Source: UBA1351 sp963677885 | Lineage (GTDB): Bacteria; Bacillota; Clostridia; Lachnospirales; Vallitaleaceae | Direction of reading: 5' to 3' | Length of the DNA: 64,000 bases | Assembly: GCA_963677885.1 (NCBI GenBank) | Contig: OY782500.1 | Span: forward strand, 2,356,001 to 2,420,000 | Shown here: positions 36,074 to 45,795 of the stretch, piece by piece | Position numbering within the stretch: position 1 is the stretch's first letter | How the letters are laid out: each line of letters begins with the position of its first letter | Notes under the pieces: generated by a model | The model's input: the letters and a program-made list of their open reading frames with translations, nothing else | The model's database searches: none | What the model was told of the DNA's origin: nothing | Made by a program: the position numbers and the translations under genes

Positions 36074-38068
36074 TCAGAATACCAGTTTCTCTTGATTAGG
36101 ACCAAGAATCACCGTCGAAAGCCCCGGCACCTTCATATCATCCACCATAAGTTCACGGTCAGTCAAATTCTGATAGAATGCATATACCCTGTCTCCATCT
36201 ACTCTTTCATGAATTTCAATGCCTGGTAGCAGACTTCTTGTCTCAATTCCTGCTTGTCGACAGAGTTCTTTAAGAAGTTCTTTTCTACCGGCTTCTTCCA
36301 TTCGAGCTCCCAGATACCAGGCTTGTCCCATACCAAAAGAATTCTTTGTTAAGACCGGGCTACCTGCATAAAAATCCTTCCTGTAGGAAGCCATACTTTC
36401 AGCAGTCGATGTTTTAAGAACTTCACAGTAGTCCACAAGTTTCACCAGGTATTCCTGCTCGTTAAAAGACATCAGGGTCTCATTAGTCTCACCTGGATAA
36501 AGGGTATCAATTTCTTCACTGTATAAGCCAAAGACCTCTGTCAGCCCCTGTCCTGGAAAACCGCCTAAATAGCATAGTGTGTTTTCATTAACATAGCCGG
36601 ATAAATAAGTAGCAAGACAGATACCTCCCTGACTGACAAAGTTTCTAATATTGTCAGCAGTCTTTGACTTAAGTAGATAAAGCATGGGTGCAATGACCAA
36701 TTTATAGTCGGACAGGTCCTCTTCAGCATCAACTACATGAGCGTCAACTCCCATTGAAAGAAGGCTTTTATAGACGCTACTAACGGTCTCTTCATACTTC
36801 CTATCCTTGGAAAGACCAGCCATATCCTTAATGGCCCATCGGTTTTCCCAGTCAAAAATAATGGCTACCTTGGATTGAACCACCGATCCCCTTATACTTG
36901 CCAAGTCCTCCAGTTGTTTACCCAGTTCAGCAACTTCCTTAAAAGTCCGAGTGTCACTTCGTCCAAGATGGTCGACAACAGCACCGTGATACTGTTCATA
37001 GGACCCTCGCCCTTTGCGCCACTGGAAGTAAAGGACTGAATCAGATCCACAGGCAAGGGCCTGAAGGCCGGCCTGCTTGTGAACTTCCGGTCTTTTTAAC
37101 TTATTGTAAGGGAACCAGTTGACCAGACTGGGGGTCATTTCCATAACTAAAAATGGCCTGTCTTTTTTCATCCCTCGCATAATGGCATGGTCAAAGGCCA
37201 CATCTTGAAAAGTTTCATTTAGGGGAGTATTCGGCTGACCAAACTCCGGGTATATATCCCAGGACACCATGTCCACTTCCTTGGCCATTTCGTGGTAATC
37301 CAGTCCATAGTATTTACGCATAAAATTACTTGTAATAGGTGTATCTGGTGTTAACTCTCGAAGGACCTGAATTTCTTCTTTCATATAATCAATCATATTC
37401 CAGGAGGTAAATCGCTGCCAATCCAGGTTCAGTCCATGAATGGAGTTTTCTCCTAGAGGAGATGGTATATCAATTTGGTCGAACCGCTGGTAACGATGAC
37501 TCCAAAAAGTTGTCCACCATTCTTTGTTTAAGGTCTCAATATCACCATATCTGTCCTCAAGAAAGACCCTAAATTTCTCCTCACAGGCAGGACAGCAGCA
37601 TTCTCCACCAAACTCGTTGGAAACGTGCCACATCAAAAGTCCAGGATGGTTGCCATAGCGGTTGGCCAAAAGCTTAGCCATATTTCTGGCCTTGTGGCGA
37701 AAAGTTTTCGATGTCATACAGTGGTTATGCCTAACACCATGCTTTCTTTTATTACCCTGGCGGTCAACACGAAGCATTTCCGGGTATTTTTCATCCATCC
37801 AAACCGGTCTTGCTCCTGTAGGTGTTGCCAGAATAAAATATATACCAGCTCCGTATAAGGCATCCACAATTTCATCTAACCATGCAAAATTATATTTGCC
37901 TTCTTCAGGTTCATAAACAGACCAGGAAAAAACACCAAGGGTAACCGTATTAATATGGGCTTCTTTCATCATGGCAATGTCTTTTTCCAGTATATCCGGT
38001 CTGTCCAGCCACTGCTCAGGATTATAGTCACCACCATGTAAGATTCCTTTTATGATTCTATCATTCAT
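36074..38068 (-). CDS. GH42 beta-galactosidase (second copy)
   Basis: Cytoplasmic exo-beta-galactosidase of 664 residues. The N-terminal barrel has GGDYNPEQW, the acid/base region WHVSNEFGGECCCPAC with the zinc-binding cysteines, and the nucleophile region VMEMTPSLVNW. A trimerisation domain and a small C-terminal beta domain follow. The start at 38068 is preceded by GGAAG and sits four bases after the preceding GH42 stop. It diverges strongly from that neighbour, so the pair probably split specificity. Confidence 0.92.
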   Translation of the reverse strand: MNDRIIKGILHGGDYNPEQWLDRPDILEKDIAMMKEAHINTVTLGVFSWSVYEPEEGKYNFAWLDEIVDALYGAGIYFILATPTGARPVWMDEKYPEMLRVDRQGNKRKHGVRHNHCMTSKTFRHKARNMAKLLANRYGNHPGLLMWHVSNEFGGECCCPACEEKFRVFLEDRYGDIETLNKEWWTTFWSHRYQRFDQIDIPSPLGENSIHGLNLDWQRFTSWNMIDYMKEEIQVLRELTPDTPITSNFMRKYYGLDYHEMAKEVDMVSWDIYPEFGQPNTPLNETFQDVAFDHAIMRGMKKDRPFLVMEMTPSLVNWFPYNKLKRPEVHKQAGLQALACGSDSVLYFQWRKGRGSYEQYHGAVVDHLGRSDTRTFKEVAELGKQLEDLASIRGSVVQSKVAIIFDWENRWAIKDMAGLSKDRKYEETVSSVYKSLLSMGVDAHVVDAEEDLSDYKLVIAPMLYLLKSKTADNIRNFVSQGGICLATYLSGYVNENTLCYLGGFPGQGLTEVFGLYSEEIDTLYPGETNETLMSFNEQEYLVKLVDYCEVLKTSTAESMASYRKDFYAGSPVLTKNSFGMGQAWYLGARMEEAGRKELLKELCRQAGIETRSLLPGIEIHERVDGDRVYAFYQNLTDRELMVDDMKVPGLSTVILGPNQEKLVF

Positions 38069-38072
38069 CCTC

Positions 38073-40100
38073 TTACTTCCTTTCAGGAACAAGTATCCAT
38101 ACTTCACGACCCTGAATCTGACACTGACCGGTCATGACCTGGTCTGATAACTTCTCAACCAATACTTCCTGACCAAAGTCAATAGAGGCTGGGCCTGCAT
38201 TATGGTTAATAACAAAATAGACGACTTGATCCTCATAGTGTCGGGCGGTCACTTCTATACCCGCCTGAGCATCAAAGGTTCTGGATATTCCTGCACTGTC
38301 GCAGATTTCTCCAAAGAAGTCAGCCAAAAAGTCATCTTCAGGCATAGTTCCAAGATAGTAGGATTGGCCCTTTCCATAAGTGTGCTTGGTGATACAGGGT
38401 CTTCCTGCATAAAAGTCCTTGCCGTAGTGAGCAAGACTCTGGGCTCCTTCCAGACGTATTAAGTCGCAGAGAAAACTGGATTCATAGCTTAACTTACCCT
38501 TACTATAAGCCAAGGCTCCGTCTTCCATAAGGATTTCATTTCTTTCATGACTGAAAAGAGCATCAGTTTCCTCCACCCAAAGACCGAAGACTTCTTTTAA
38601 GGGACCTGGATAGGCACCATAGACACATCTGTCATTTTCATCAGCCACACCAGTTAGATAAGTACCTATAACCTGTCCACCCTTTTCTACGAAAGCTTTA
38701 ATCTTGTCCTCAATACCGTCTTTCATCATATAGAGCATAGGTAAAACAAGAATCTTGTATTTAGACAGGTCACCAGTAGTTGGAACAATATCCACCTGAA
38801 TATTTTGGTCATAAAAAGGCTTGTAAAACCGGCGTACAGTTTCCAGATAATCCAGATCTTTACTGGGGCCACTGGAGTTTTCCAAGGCCCACCAGTTATT
38901 CCAGTCAAAAACAAAGGCCACTTCAGACTCAGGTCTGCCATCTACAAAAAGGTCTCCCAGCTTTTCAAGTTCCTGACCAAGTTTAGCACTTTCTTCAAAA
39001 ACCCTTGTGTCTTCCCTGCCTGAATGGGAAATGATCGCACCATGGAATTTCTCCTGTCCAGCTATGGATTGACGCATCTGGAAAAAGAGACAGGTATCTG
39101 CACCATGAGCCATGGCCTGGTAAGACCAGAGTCTAACTTCTCCCGGCCTCTTTATTTTATTATAAGGCTGCCAGTTTTGCTGGTTAGGTGACTGTTCTGC
39201 CAGCATAAAAGACCTGCCTCCTTTAAGTCCCCGCATGATATCGTGTTTAAGGGCTACCAAACTTGGTTGGGCACCAGGTGCAGGATAATTGTCCCAGCCA
39301 ACGATATCCATATGTTTGGTCATCTCAAACTGGTCCAGCTTCTTAATAAATCCGGACATGTTGGTCTGAACCGGAATTTCCGGTGAATAGGATTTAAGTA
39401 TGTCTGCCTCGTTAAGAAAACACTCCACTGTTGAGTCAGTTACAAAACGCATATAGTCCAGCTGAATCGTCGGATTAAAGCGATAATCATCATTGAGTTC
39501 TGTCGGTAAGGTCACCTCTTCAAAAGAATAGACAGTCCGTCCCCAAAAGGAAGTATGCCATCTGTCATTGAGGTTTTCAATACTGCCATAGCGGTCTTCA
39601 AGCCAGGTCCTGAATTTTGCCTGACAGGTAGGACAGTAGCAGTAAGTTCCATATTCATTGGCAACATGCCAGATAGCCAGAGCCTTATGGTTGCCATATC
39701 GTTTGCCCATTTCGTGGGCAATGGCTGCGGCTCTTTCCCTGTATTTTGCTGAATTATAGCAGAAAAACACCCGCATACCGTGGGTACGTTTACGACCGGC
39801 AATATCCACCGGAAGGACTTCAGGATACTTGGTTGACAGCCAAGCCGGCTGGGCTACTGTTGGAGTTGCCAAACAGACAGAAATGGAATTTTCTGCAAAA
39901 AGCTCCATCAGGTCATCCAGCCATCCAAAGTCATACACACCTTCTTCAGGTTCCAGTTTTGCCCATGAAAACACAGGCAGGGTTACCATGTTGATACCTG
40001 CTTTTTTGAATAATCGAATATCTTCCAAGATGGTTTCCTTATCCCATTGGTCTGGATTATAGTCTCCACCGTAATATACTTTGTCCGTCCACTTCTTCAT
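38073..40100 (-). CDS. GH42 beta-galactosidase (first copy)
   Basis: Cytoplasmic beta-galactosidase of 675 residues. Features: GGDYNPDQW, WHVANEYGTYCYCPTC (acid/base and zinc cysteines) and AEQSPNQQNW (nucleophile). The ATG overlaps the stop of the GH106-like gene (TAATG), so translation is coupled. No signal peptide. Two diverged GH42 genes in a row suggest different linkages or acceptor sugars. Confidence 0.92.
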   Translation of the reverse strand: MKKWTDKVYYGGDYNPDQWDKETILEDIRLFKKAGINMVTLPVFSWAKLEPEEGVYDFGWLDDLMELFAENSISVCLATPTVAQPAWLSTKYPEVLPVDIAGRKRTHGMRVFFCYNSAKYRERAAAIAHEMGKRYGNHKALAIWHVANEYGTYCYCPTCQAKFRTWLEDRYGSIENLNDRWHTSFWGRTVYSFEEVTLPTELNDDYRFNPTIQLDYMRFVTDSTVECFLNEADILKSYSPEIPVQTNMSGFIKKLDQFEMTKHMDIVGWDNYPAPGAQPSLVALKHDIMRGLKGGRSFMLAEQSPNQQNWQPYNKIKRPGEVRLWSYQAMAHGADTCLFFQMRQSIAGQEKFHGAIISHSGREDTRVFEESAKLGQELEKLGDLFVDGRPESEVAFVFDWNNWWALENSSGPSKDLDYLETVRRFYKPFYDQNIQVDIVPTTGDLSKYKILVLPMLYMMKDGIEDKIKAFVEKGGQVIGTYLTGVADENDRCVYGAYPGPLKEVFGLWVEETDALFSHERNEILMEDGALAYSKGKLSYESSFLCDLIRLEGAQSLAHYGKDFYAGRPCITKHTYGKGQSYYLGTMPEDDFLADFFGEICDSAGISRTFDAQAGIEVTARHYEDQVVYFVINHNAGPASIDFGQEVLVEKLSDQVMTGQCQIQGREVWILVPERK

Positions 40101-42784
40101 TATTTCACCTCTTCAGTTAATTGATAAACCTTGATTAAGGGCCTTTTGATCATCCCTGTCGGTTTCAGCTGTGTATGGGTTGATTGGCCGTCATGTATCC
40201 GCCATGTCAGGGTGTTGACAACATCAATCGTAATTGTATTCATACCCTGCTTAATTAATCCAGTCACCTCTATGTGATAAGGAGCAGACAGGATAGAGCC
40301 AACATCCAGGCCATTAATTTTTACACTAGCTCCATCAGATACTCCCGGAAGCTCCAGGAAACACCGCTTGCCCTTGTAATCACATAATGACTGTGTCCAT
40401 GGGATATGGCTTTCATACCTTATGGTTCCGCTAAACCTGGTCATACCTTCCATCCTGTTAATGGATGGAAAAATGTCCTGGCTTTTAATATAAGTCAATT
40501 CCTCAAATTCATAGCCTAATCCAGCCTCCTGAATAGATATCTTCCAGTCTCCTTGAAGATGAACCAGGCTTGATAGACCATAAGCCGATATTTCCTGGGG
40601 AATGCCCTGGTGAATATCCTGAGAAATGTCCTGGCGACTGCCCTGGTGACTGCCTCGAGAAATGTCCTGGAGAATCTCTGCAAGAGGTTCTACACAGACA
40701 TATACAGCCATCTGGCCAGGTGCTAACACCAGGTTCAATAGGTCTCCTCTAACGTTTCCTTTTTCCAATTGATTGGTAATACTGTCGTATCGATAAAGCT
40801 CTCGGCTCTTTACTGCTTTCAACCGAACTTGTGTCGAAATATCCTTAAAGGGATGCTCATTAAAAAACATATATATCTGACCGTCAGGCTGATGATAGAG
40901 TCCGGCCCGAAGATCCTCTTCCTTACTCAAGACCTCAATTTGGCCCGAAGATAATTTTGAAAAATCACCCTCAAACACTTGCACCTGCCGGTACCAGTCC
41001 TCACCCAGTTCCATACCTTTAATAGTTGATTGGGGATGTCCTCCCGTCACATAAAGGGGTATGTCCCACTTATAAGCCTGACTCACGAAATTAATAAGTT
41101 CATCGGGAATATACTGAGCGTATGGAATGATCAAAGCCCTATATTCCAGTCCGTTAATTAAAAACTTACCTCTTTCAAAGGATACCAACTCATCCACCAG
41201 ATAATCCATAGGGATGACTGTTGCGTCCATCTGATTTTCTGCCAGCAAACGAAGGATTTTTTGGTAAGGCTCATAGTCACCACCGGACCACTCAGCCTCT
41301 GCATGGTATAAAACTCCAACACCTGAATCCATATAACCGCCATTAAGGAGGTGGGCCATCCTGTTCATATGTCCCATTAATTGCATAAAATAAGTATATT
41401 GAGGATTATTGCCTCTTCCATAAAAGTGAGGAGGGCAATCCCTGTCAGGAAATAGTGGGGAAAAAGCATGGGGGACAAAATGATTAATCCCCCGAATCAA
41501 CATGTGGTCTGTTAACCATTTCATAAGGCCAACGCCCTCTGCCCAACCATAGGAACCAAAAATCTCACAAAGAGACCTGCCCTTTTTCTTTGGGTCCAGT
41601 CTGGCAAGAGACGCTCCCAACTTAGCCAGGCCAAAATGAAAGAACTCACCATCACGGTCTGAGGCAATCCATTGGTGGTACTTTTCCTTAAAGCCAGGAA
41701 TCAACTGAAGGTGGACCAGGTCTACACCTGCCATATCTTGGCCCTTTTGACCACGAAAATAGTGACCCACAGAACACCCTAACCTGGTATGGGCATTATC
41801 ATCTTCAATAACGTGTCCAATATATTCCACATGATGGTCCCGGCACCACTGACCGATTTGACCACCGAAACACCTATCCACCAGATAGGTCACCTGGTCC
41901 ATATAGGTTTTTCGAATGGCTCCTGTAGCTTGGCCAAGACCATACCAAAGACCTACCAAATTTTTATAATTATCTTCTTTCCACTCTTCTTGAAGCAGGT
42001 CAAAAAGTTCCTGACTCCAAGGCAGGTGCCGGTCCTTACTGCCGATGAGTTCATCAAAGCCATAACCGGGAACATTACCAAGCTCCGGTTCATCCGAAAA
42101 GAAGCCGGCAAAGGATTTGCCAAATTCATCCTTATAACGTTTATAATGTCTTTCATATACTTCATCAATAAGTACTTTGACAGACTCAGAATCAATAAGG
42201 TTGATATAGTCTTCCCTGCCTCCGTTTTTTCTCGTTGTATAAAGAATCACCAAACGGCTAAAGCCCTCTGGTATATCAAAATAGATCATGCCATCTCTAT
42301 AGGATTCTGTAACGTCCATTATATTCTCAAGTGTCAGGTCCAGCTTATTACCGTCTGGTCTAGGACAAACCAAAGCTGCCAAAAGCTGTCCGTCATCACC
42401 CAGGAAGTTCTCAATTAATACTGCTCCATCTTCCTGAGGGCCTAGAAGGTCCATATGCCGTTTGGCCAAATAGATTTTCTTTTTGTCAAGATATGTGACA
42501 TAAGCGCCATTGGCATGTCCTGTAGGAAACTTGTCATCATCCAAAACCCAAACCCGCATATCCCTTTTTTTGGCCTGGTCAATAATGAAATCCAGGTCTG
42601 ACCACCACTGGGGACCCATAAAATCCGGATGGGGTCTGGATTCCAGGCATACTTCCCTGATTCCACAGGCCTGGATTTTATCTAGTTCCTCTTCCAGGAT
42701 ATCATGGGATTCTCCATGGAGCCAAAAGAATGGCATAATGTAATTGTCACCTGAATGATTCAGTAATTCTCTAAGCCTTTTCAT
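40100..42784 (-). CDS. GH106-like glycoside hydrolase
   Basis: Large intracellular enzyme of 894 residues. The N-terminal barrel shows MPFFWLHGESHDILEEELD, VWVLDDDKFPTGHANGAYV, HVEYIGHVIEDDNAH, CEIFGSYGWAEG and RGINHFVPHAFSPLFPDRDC, a pattern I associate with GH106 rhamnosidases and related unclassified enzymes. The C-terminal region (about 735-890) is a galactose-binding-like beta domain (CFLELPGVSDGASVKINGLDVG). A seven-unit repeat linker (about residues 703-730) joins them. Alpha-L-rhamnosidase activity is plausible, not shown. No signal peptide. Confidence 0.68.
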   Translation of the reverse strand: MKRLRELLNHSGDNYIMPFFWLHGESHDILEEELDKIQACGIREVCLESRPHPDFMGPQWWSDLDFIIDQAKKRDMRVWVLDDDKFPTGHANGAYVTYLDKKKIYLAKRHMDLLGPQEDGAVLIENFLGDDGQLLAALVCPRPDGNKLDLTLENIMDVTESYRDGMIYFDIPEGFSRLVILYTTRKNGGREDYINLIDSESVKVLIDEVYERHYKRYKDEFGKSFAGFFSDEPELGNVPGYGFDELIGSKDRHLPWSQELFDLLQEEWKEDNYKNLVGLWYGLGQATGAIRKTYMDQVTYLVDRCFGGQIGQWCRDHHVEYIGHVIEDDNAHTRLGCSVGHYFRGQKGQDMAGVDLVHLQLIPGFKEKYHQWIASDRDGEFFHFGLAKLGASLARLDPKKKGRSLCEIFGSYGWAEGVGLMKWLTDHMLIRGINHFVPHAFSPLFPDRDCPPHFYGRGNNPQYTYFMQLMGHMNRMAHLLNGGYMDSGVGVLYHAEAEWSGGDYEPYQKILRLLAENQMDATVIPMDYLVDELVSFERGKFLINGLEYRALIIPYAQYIPDELINFVSQAYKWDIPLYVTGGHPQSTIKGMELGEDWYRQVQVFEGDFSKLSSGQIEVLSKEEDLRAGLYHQPDGQIYMFFNEHPFKDISTQVRLKAVKSRELYRYDSITNQLEKGNVRGDLLNLVLAPGQMAVYVCVEPLAEILQDISRGSHQGSRQDISQDIHQGIPQEISAYGLSSLVHLQGDWKISIQEAGLGYEFEELTYIKSQDIFPSINRMEGMTRFSGTIRYESHIPWTQSLCDYKGKRCFLELPGVSDGASVKINGLDVGSILSAPYHIEVTGLIKQGMNTITIDVVNTLTWRIHDGQSTHTQLKPTGMIKRPLIKVYQLTEEVK
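40593..40676 (-). repeat. Seven-unit 12-bp tandem repeat in a hydrolase linker
   Basis: Seven imperfect 12-base units of the form TCCTGGNGAATG lie in frame in the GH106-like gene. They encode four-residue units such as QDIS, QDIH, QGIP and QEIS. The copy number could vary between strains without breaking the frame. Confidence 0.75.
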
Positions 42785-42796
42785 GACTCTCCTCCA

Positions 42797-42815
42797 AGAA
42801 ACGCATGCTGTTTCT
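42797..42815. promoter_or_regulatory. Operator-like palindrome ahead of the GH106-like gene
   Basis: AGAAAC-n7-GTTTCT lies just upstream of the ribosome-binding site within the glycan operon. It could bind a repressor or form a short mRNA hairpin. Confidence 0.4.
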
Positions 42816-42876
42816 AGTCTATATTTTCTTTAAAAACATATAGATTCACTTGGTATAATCGAATTTTAAATCTAAA

Positions 42877-44307
42877 CTAACTCGTAATTTTTAACACATA
42901 GGGATCTTTGCAGTCTTTCTTAACGGGTAAAACCACATCCAGCCCCTCGTCTTCCTGCCTAAAAGAAACCGGTGTATCATTTTCCACCAAGGTCACACTC
43001 TTAATCTGGTCACCCATAGTCTCCAATCCCAAAGTCTTAATATGAGCCGAACCATCCTCGGGCCAAACAAGTCCGATAGCATAAAGGCAGCCCTCATTGG
43101 TGGTAAACCTGAAATCCTTTGAAGAGAACTTCTGGTTAACAATATCAACAGCAATACCTTCTTCCAACTGGGTATTCAACTTCTCAAGATCATAGTCATC
43201 ATCCATTACCAGGGTTGGTCCTTCTGATGCAACTTTATAGGGTCTTGACCCATAAATAGCCTGTCCGTTAACTTTTAGCCAGTTTCCAATTTCATGAAGT
43301 GTCTTTACTGCGTCAGGATGAAAGCTTCCATCAGCATTGGGACCTACATTAAGCAGGAGGTTTCCGTTTTTAGCCACTACATCACAGAGTTGGCGAATAA
43401 TGGTCATGGCTGGTTTATACTTAGGATTCTGAACGATACACCAGGTGATGTTATCTTCCAGTCGGTCATCGGTTTGCCAGTAAAAATCTTTGGGTTCAGC
43501 AAAACGGCCACATTCAATATCAAAGACTCCCACACCTTCCGGTAAGTCTTCCTGTTTATAGGAGATAATGACCTCCTTGTCCTTACAGGTTTCATAATAA
43601 TGAGATGCCATGTCAAACCGGTGCTTTTCAGAGATGATATTGGTCCTGGAGTCAAAATAAACCATGTCCGGCTCATATTTTTCTACCACTTCCTCAACCT
43701 TATCCAACCACATCTGATTAAAGGCTTCATCCGGCAAACGGTTAGGTGCGTAGCGACAGGTCTCCAAGGGAAGAGCCGGGCCATAATAGATTTCATTTTC
43801 AGGCAAGTATACATCCGCATCCGGATCTGTAGACATGAACCAGCCCCACAGCCACTGGTGGTGGAAGGTAGCCAGGGTCTTTATCCCCCGCTTTTTAAAG
43901 GCTTCAAAACAGTCTCCCGTAACATCCCTTTTGATACCATAGTTCATTGAGTTAATAGAGCTGACCTGACTGTTCCACATGGAAAAGTTGTCAGCATGTT
44001 CTGTTACAGGGCCTGCATATCTTGCTCCTGAAGCCTCAACCAGGTCCGCCCAGATTTCAGGATCAAATCCATCACCGGATAAGCGGTCATAAAAATCTTT
44101 ATATCCAAATTCACTTAAAGGGCCATAGGTTTCAACATGATGCTTATGCTGGGACAAGCCCTTGGCATACATGTTTCTGGAATACCATTCATTCTCACAA
44201 GCAGGTACACTATAGGGTCCCCAGTGAAAAAAGAGACCAAACTTGGCATCCTTAAACCACTCAGGAACTTCCTTCTTCACTTGTTTCCAAGGATATTGTT
44301 CTTTCAT
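42877..44307 (-). CDS. GH29 alpha-L-fucosidase
   Basis: Enzyme of 476 residues that removes alpha-linked fucose. The GH29 start WFKDAKFGLFFHWGPYSVPACENEWYSRNMY, the region FHHQWLWGWFM and the nucleophile segment DMVYFDSRTN are present, then a C-terminal beta domain. No signal peptide is seen, so it acts on imported oligosaccharides. It starts nine bases after the acetylesterase stop. A gap of 92 bases with a palindrome separates it from the GH106-like gene. Confidence 0.92.
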   Translation of the reverse strand: MKEQYPWKQVKKEVPEWFKDAKFGLFFHWGPYSVPACENEWYSRNMYAKGLSQHKHHVETYGPLSEFGYKDFYDRLSGDGFDPEIWADLVEASGARYAGPVTEHADNFSMWNSQVSSINSMNYGIKRDVTGDCFEAFKKRGIKTLATFHHQWLWGWFMSTDPDADVYLPENEIYYGPALPLETCRYAPNRLPDEAFNQMWLDKVEEVVEKYEPDMVYFDSRTNIISEKHRFDMASHYYETCKDKEVIISYKQEDLPEGVGVFDIECGRFAEPKDFYWQTDDRLEDNITWCIVQNPKYKPAMTIIRQLCDVVAKNGNLLLNVGPNADGSFHPDAVKTLHEIGNWLKVNGQAIYGSRPYKVASEGPTLVMDDDYDLEKLNTQLEEGIAVDIVNQKFSSKDFRFTTNEGCLYAIGLVWPEDGSAHIKTLGLETMGDQIKSVTLVENDTPVSFRQEDEGLDVVLPVKKDCKDPYVLKITS

Positions 44308-44316
44308 TATTTACCT

Positions 44317-45786
44317 CTACTTACTAATCTCGAATTTATAAAAAGCCACAATGGGCAGGTAATTACTCTTTTCAGCGATAACCGGATAGGATGGGTTGGC
44401 TTCCCAGCAATAGGAAAGACTTGTTTTTTCACTCAATACTTGAGATGCAAAAATCCTAATGGTGTCCGGTCTATCAGGGGGGATTTTTATTCCTGTAATG
44501 TCCACCTCTTGACCTCCATCCATAATGGTAAATCCATTTGGCTTATCCGGACGATCAAAGAGCTGAAGACCGTAAGGACAATGGTTAAAAGTTATCTCCA
44601 ATACCTTGTCCTGGATGAGTTCCAGCTTTATAGGTTCCGGGGCAAAAAAAGCTTTCTGACCAAGAAGAATGCCGGCGGCTTGTTTTGCCAACCGCTTGCC
44701 CAGTTTCACATTGGCCGAGGAATTATTATGAATCCCATCACACAGGGGAGAATCATGGGTAGGCATGACATAGACATGGGAAAGAGACTGGCTTGCCAGT
44801 CGCTGTACATTTCTAAGGATTCCCCATTGGTGATCATGTTCAGAGGCCAGTTCCCTATTGAGCTGAAAGGTGAACACCGGCAAATCCTGCCCCAGGTCCC
44901 TGCGAAGATCATGGACAAAGGTCTCAAAACGCTTTAAATATAAGTCTGCCTCACCGGGTATGGCATCGGAACACCCCTGATACCAGAGTAAGCCTGCGTA
45001 TTTTTGATAGGATCTTCCTTTTTCGTTTTCAACAGCCCTATGGTCATCATCAGTGGCATGGGCTAAGGTTTTCTTCTCCAGGCATGTCAGCCGATTCAGC
45101 ATATTGACATAGAGGTCACCCTTCTCACTCTTAATCCACCTGGTCATTGGGGAACCTCCAAGGGCTGTCGGTATAAGGCCGACAGGAGCTCCACTTAAGT
45201 CCATAAAGGCTTTGGCAAAACTAAGATAAGGAGAAGTCCCACTAATCCCCATCTCCATGTTGACGATTTTTGTAAAGCCGTCCGTACCGTCATTCATGGG
45301 ATGGCTGGCTATTTCCCAGGAGTCATTGTTGCGAAAAAAATGGACACCCATTGCTGGCGGATCATAGGCTGCATCTCTTCCATATCCGGCAGCATTGGAC
45401 TGGCCGGCAATAATGAAAAGATTTCCTACTCCAATATGCCGTCTGGTATCTCCCCTGAAAATCCAGTGGAGGTCTTCCCTGGTCGACCAGGTATCCAGTC
45501 CTGTTTCAATAAGATATAAGCCGCCTTTTTCCAAGGCGACTTGACATATCCAGACACCGGACCAATTTTCACCGGGAGTGATCGTGGTCATGGGTGTCCA
45601 GTCTATAAGGATTTCATGGTTATCCTCCATCAAGATTCGGTATATAGGTGTAGCAGACGCTATACCTTGGTCAATAGCAGCTTCAGGTACTTGATAGGTA
45701 CCAGTCATCTCTATTTTGGCCTGACCTTGATGGTGTTGAAAAATCTCCCAGTCCACTGGACCGGTTGTCATGTTTACCCCAAACAT
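44317..45786 (-). CDS. Sialate O-acetylesterase-type carbohydrate esterase
   Basis: Esterase of 489 residues that removes acetyl groups from sugars. The SGNH/SASA core shows the serine motif IIAGQSNAAGYG, and a C-terminal CDGIHNN segment supplies the Asp-x-x-His pair. Beta-rich regions flank the core. No signal peptide. It starts after the second permease (nine-base gap). Sialic acid enzymes are absent nearby, so the acetylated sugar may be a different one. Confidence 0.85.
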   Translation of the reverse strand: MFGVNMTTGPVDWEIFQHHQGQAKIEMTGTYQVPEAAIDQGIASATPIYRILMEDNHEILIDWTPMTTITPGENWSGVWICQVALEKGGLYLIETGLDTWSTREDLHWIFRGDTRRHIGVGNLFIIAGQSNAAGYGRDAAYDPPAMGVHFFRNNDSWEIASHPMNDGTDGFTKIVNMEMGISGTSPYLSFAKAFMDLSGAPVGLIPTALGGSPMTRWIKSEKGDLYVNMLNRLTCLEKKTLAHATDDDHRAVENEKGRSYQKYAGLLWYQGCSDAIPGEADLYLKRFETFVHDLRRDLGQDLPVFTFQLNRELASEHDHQWGILRNVQRLASQSLSHVYVMPTHDSPLCDGIHNNSSANVKLGKRLAKQAAGILLGQKAFFAPEPIKLELIQDKVLEITFNHCPYGLQLFDRPDKPNGFTIMDGGQEVDITGIKIPPDRPDTIRIFASQVLSEKTSLSYCWEANPSYPVIAEKSNYLPIVAFYKFEISK

Positions 45787-45795
45787 AAGTAGCTC

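Noticed and set aside
36074..40100. Recent tandem duplication of GH42
   Set aside because: The two proteins differ at many positions, including around the active site, so the duplication is old or the genes have separate origins.
40593..40676. CRISPR-like repeat array
   Set aside because: The units are 12 bases, contiguous and in frame inside a gene, with no spacers.
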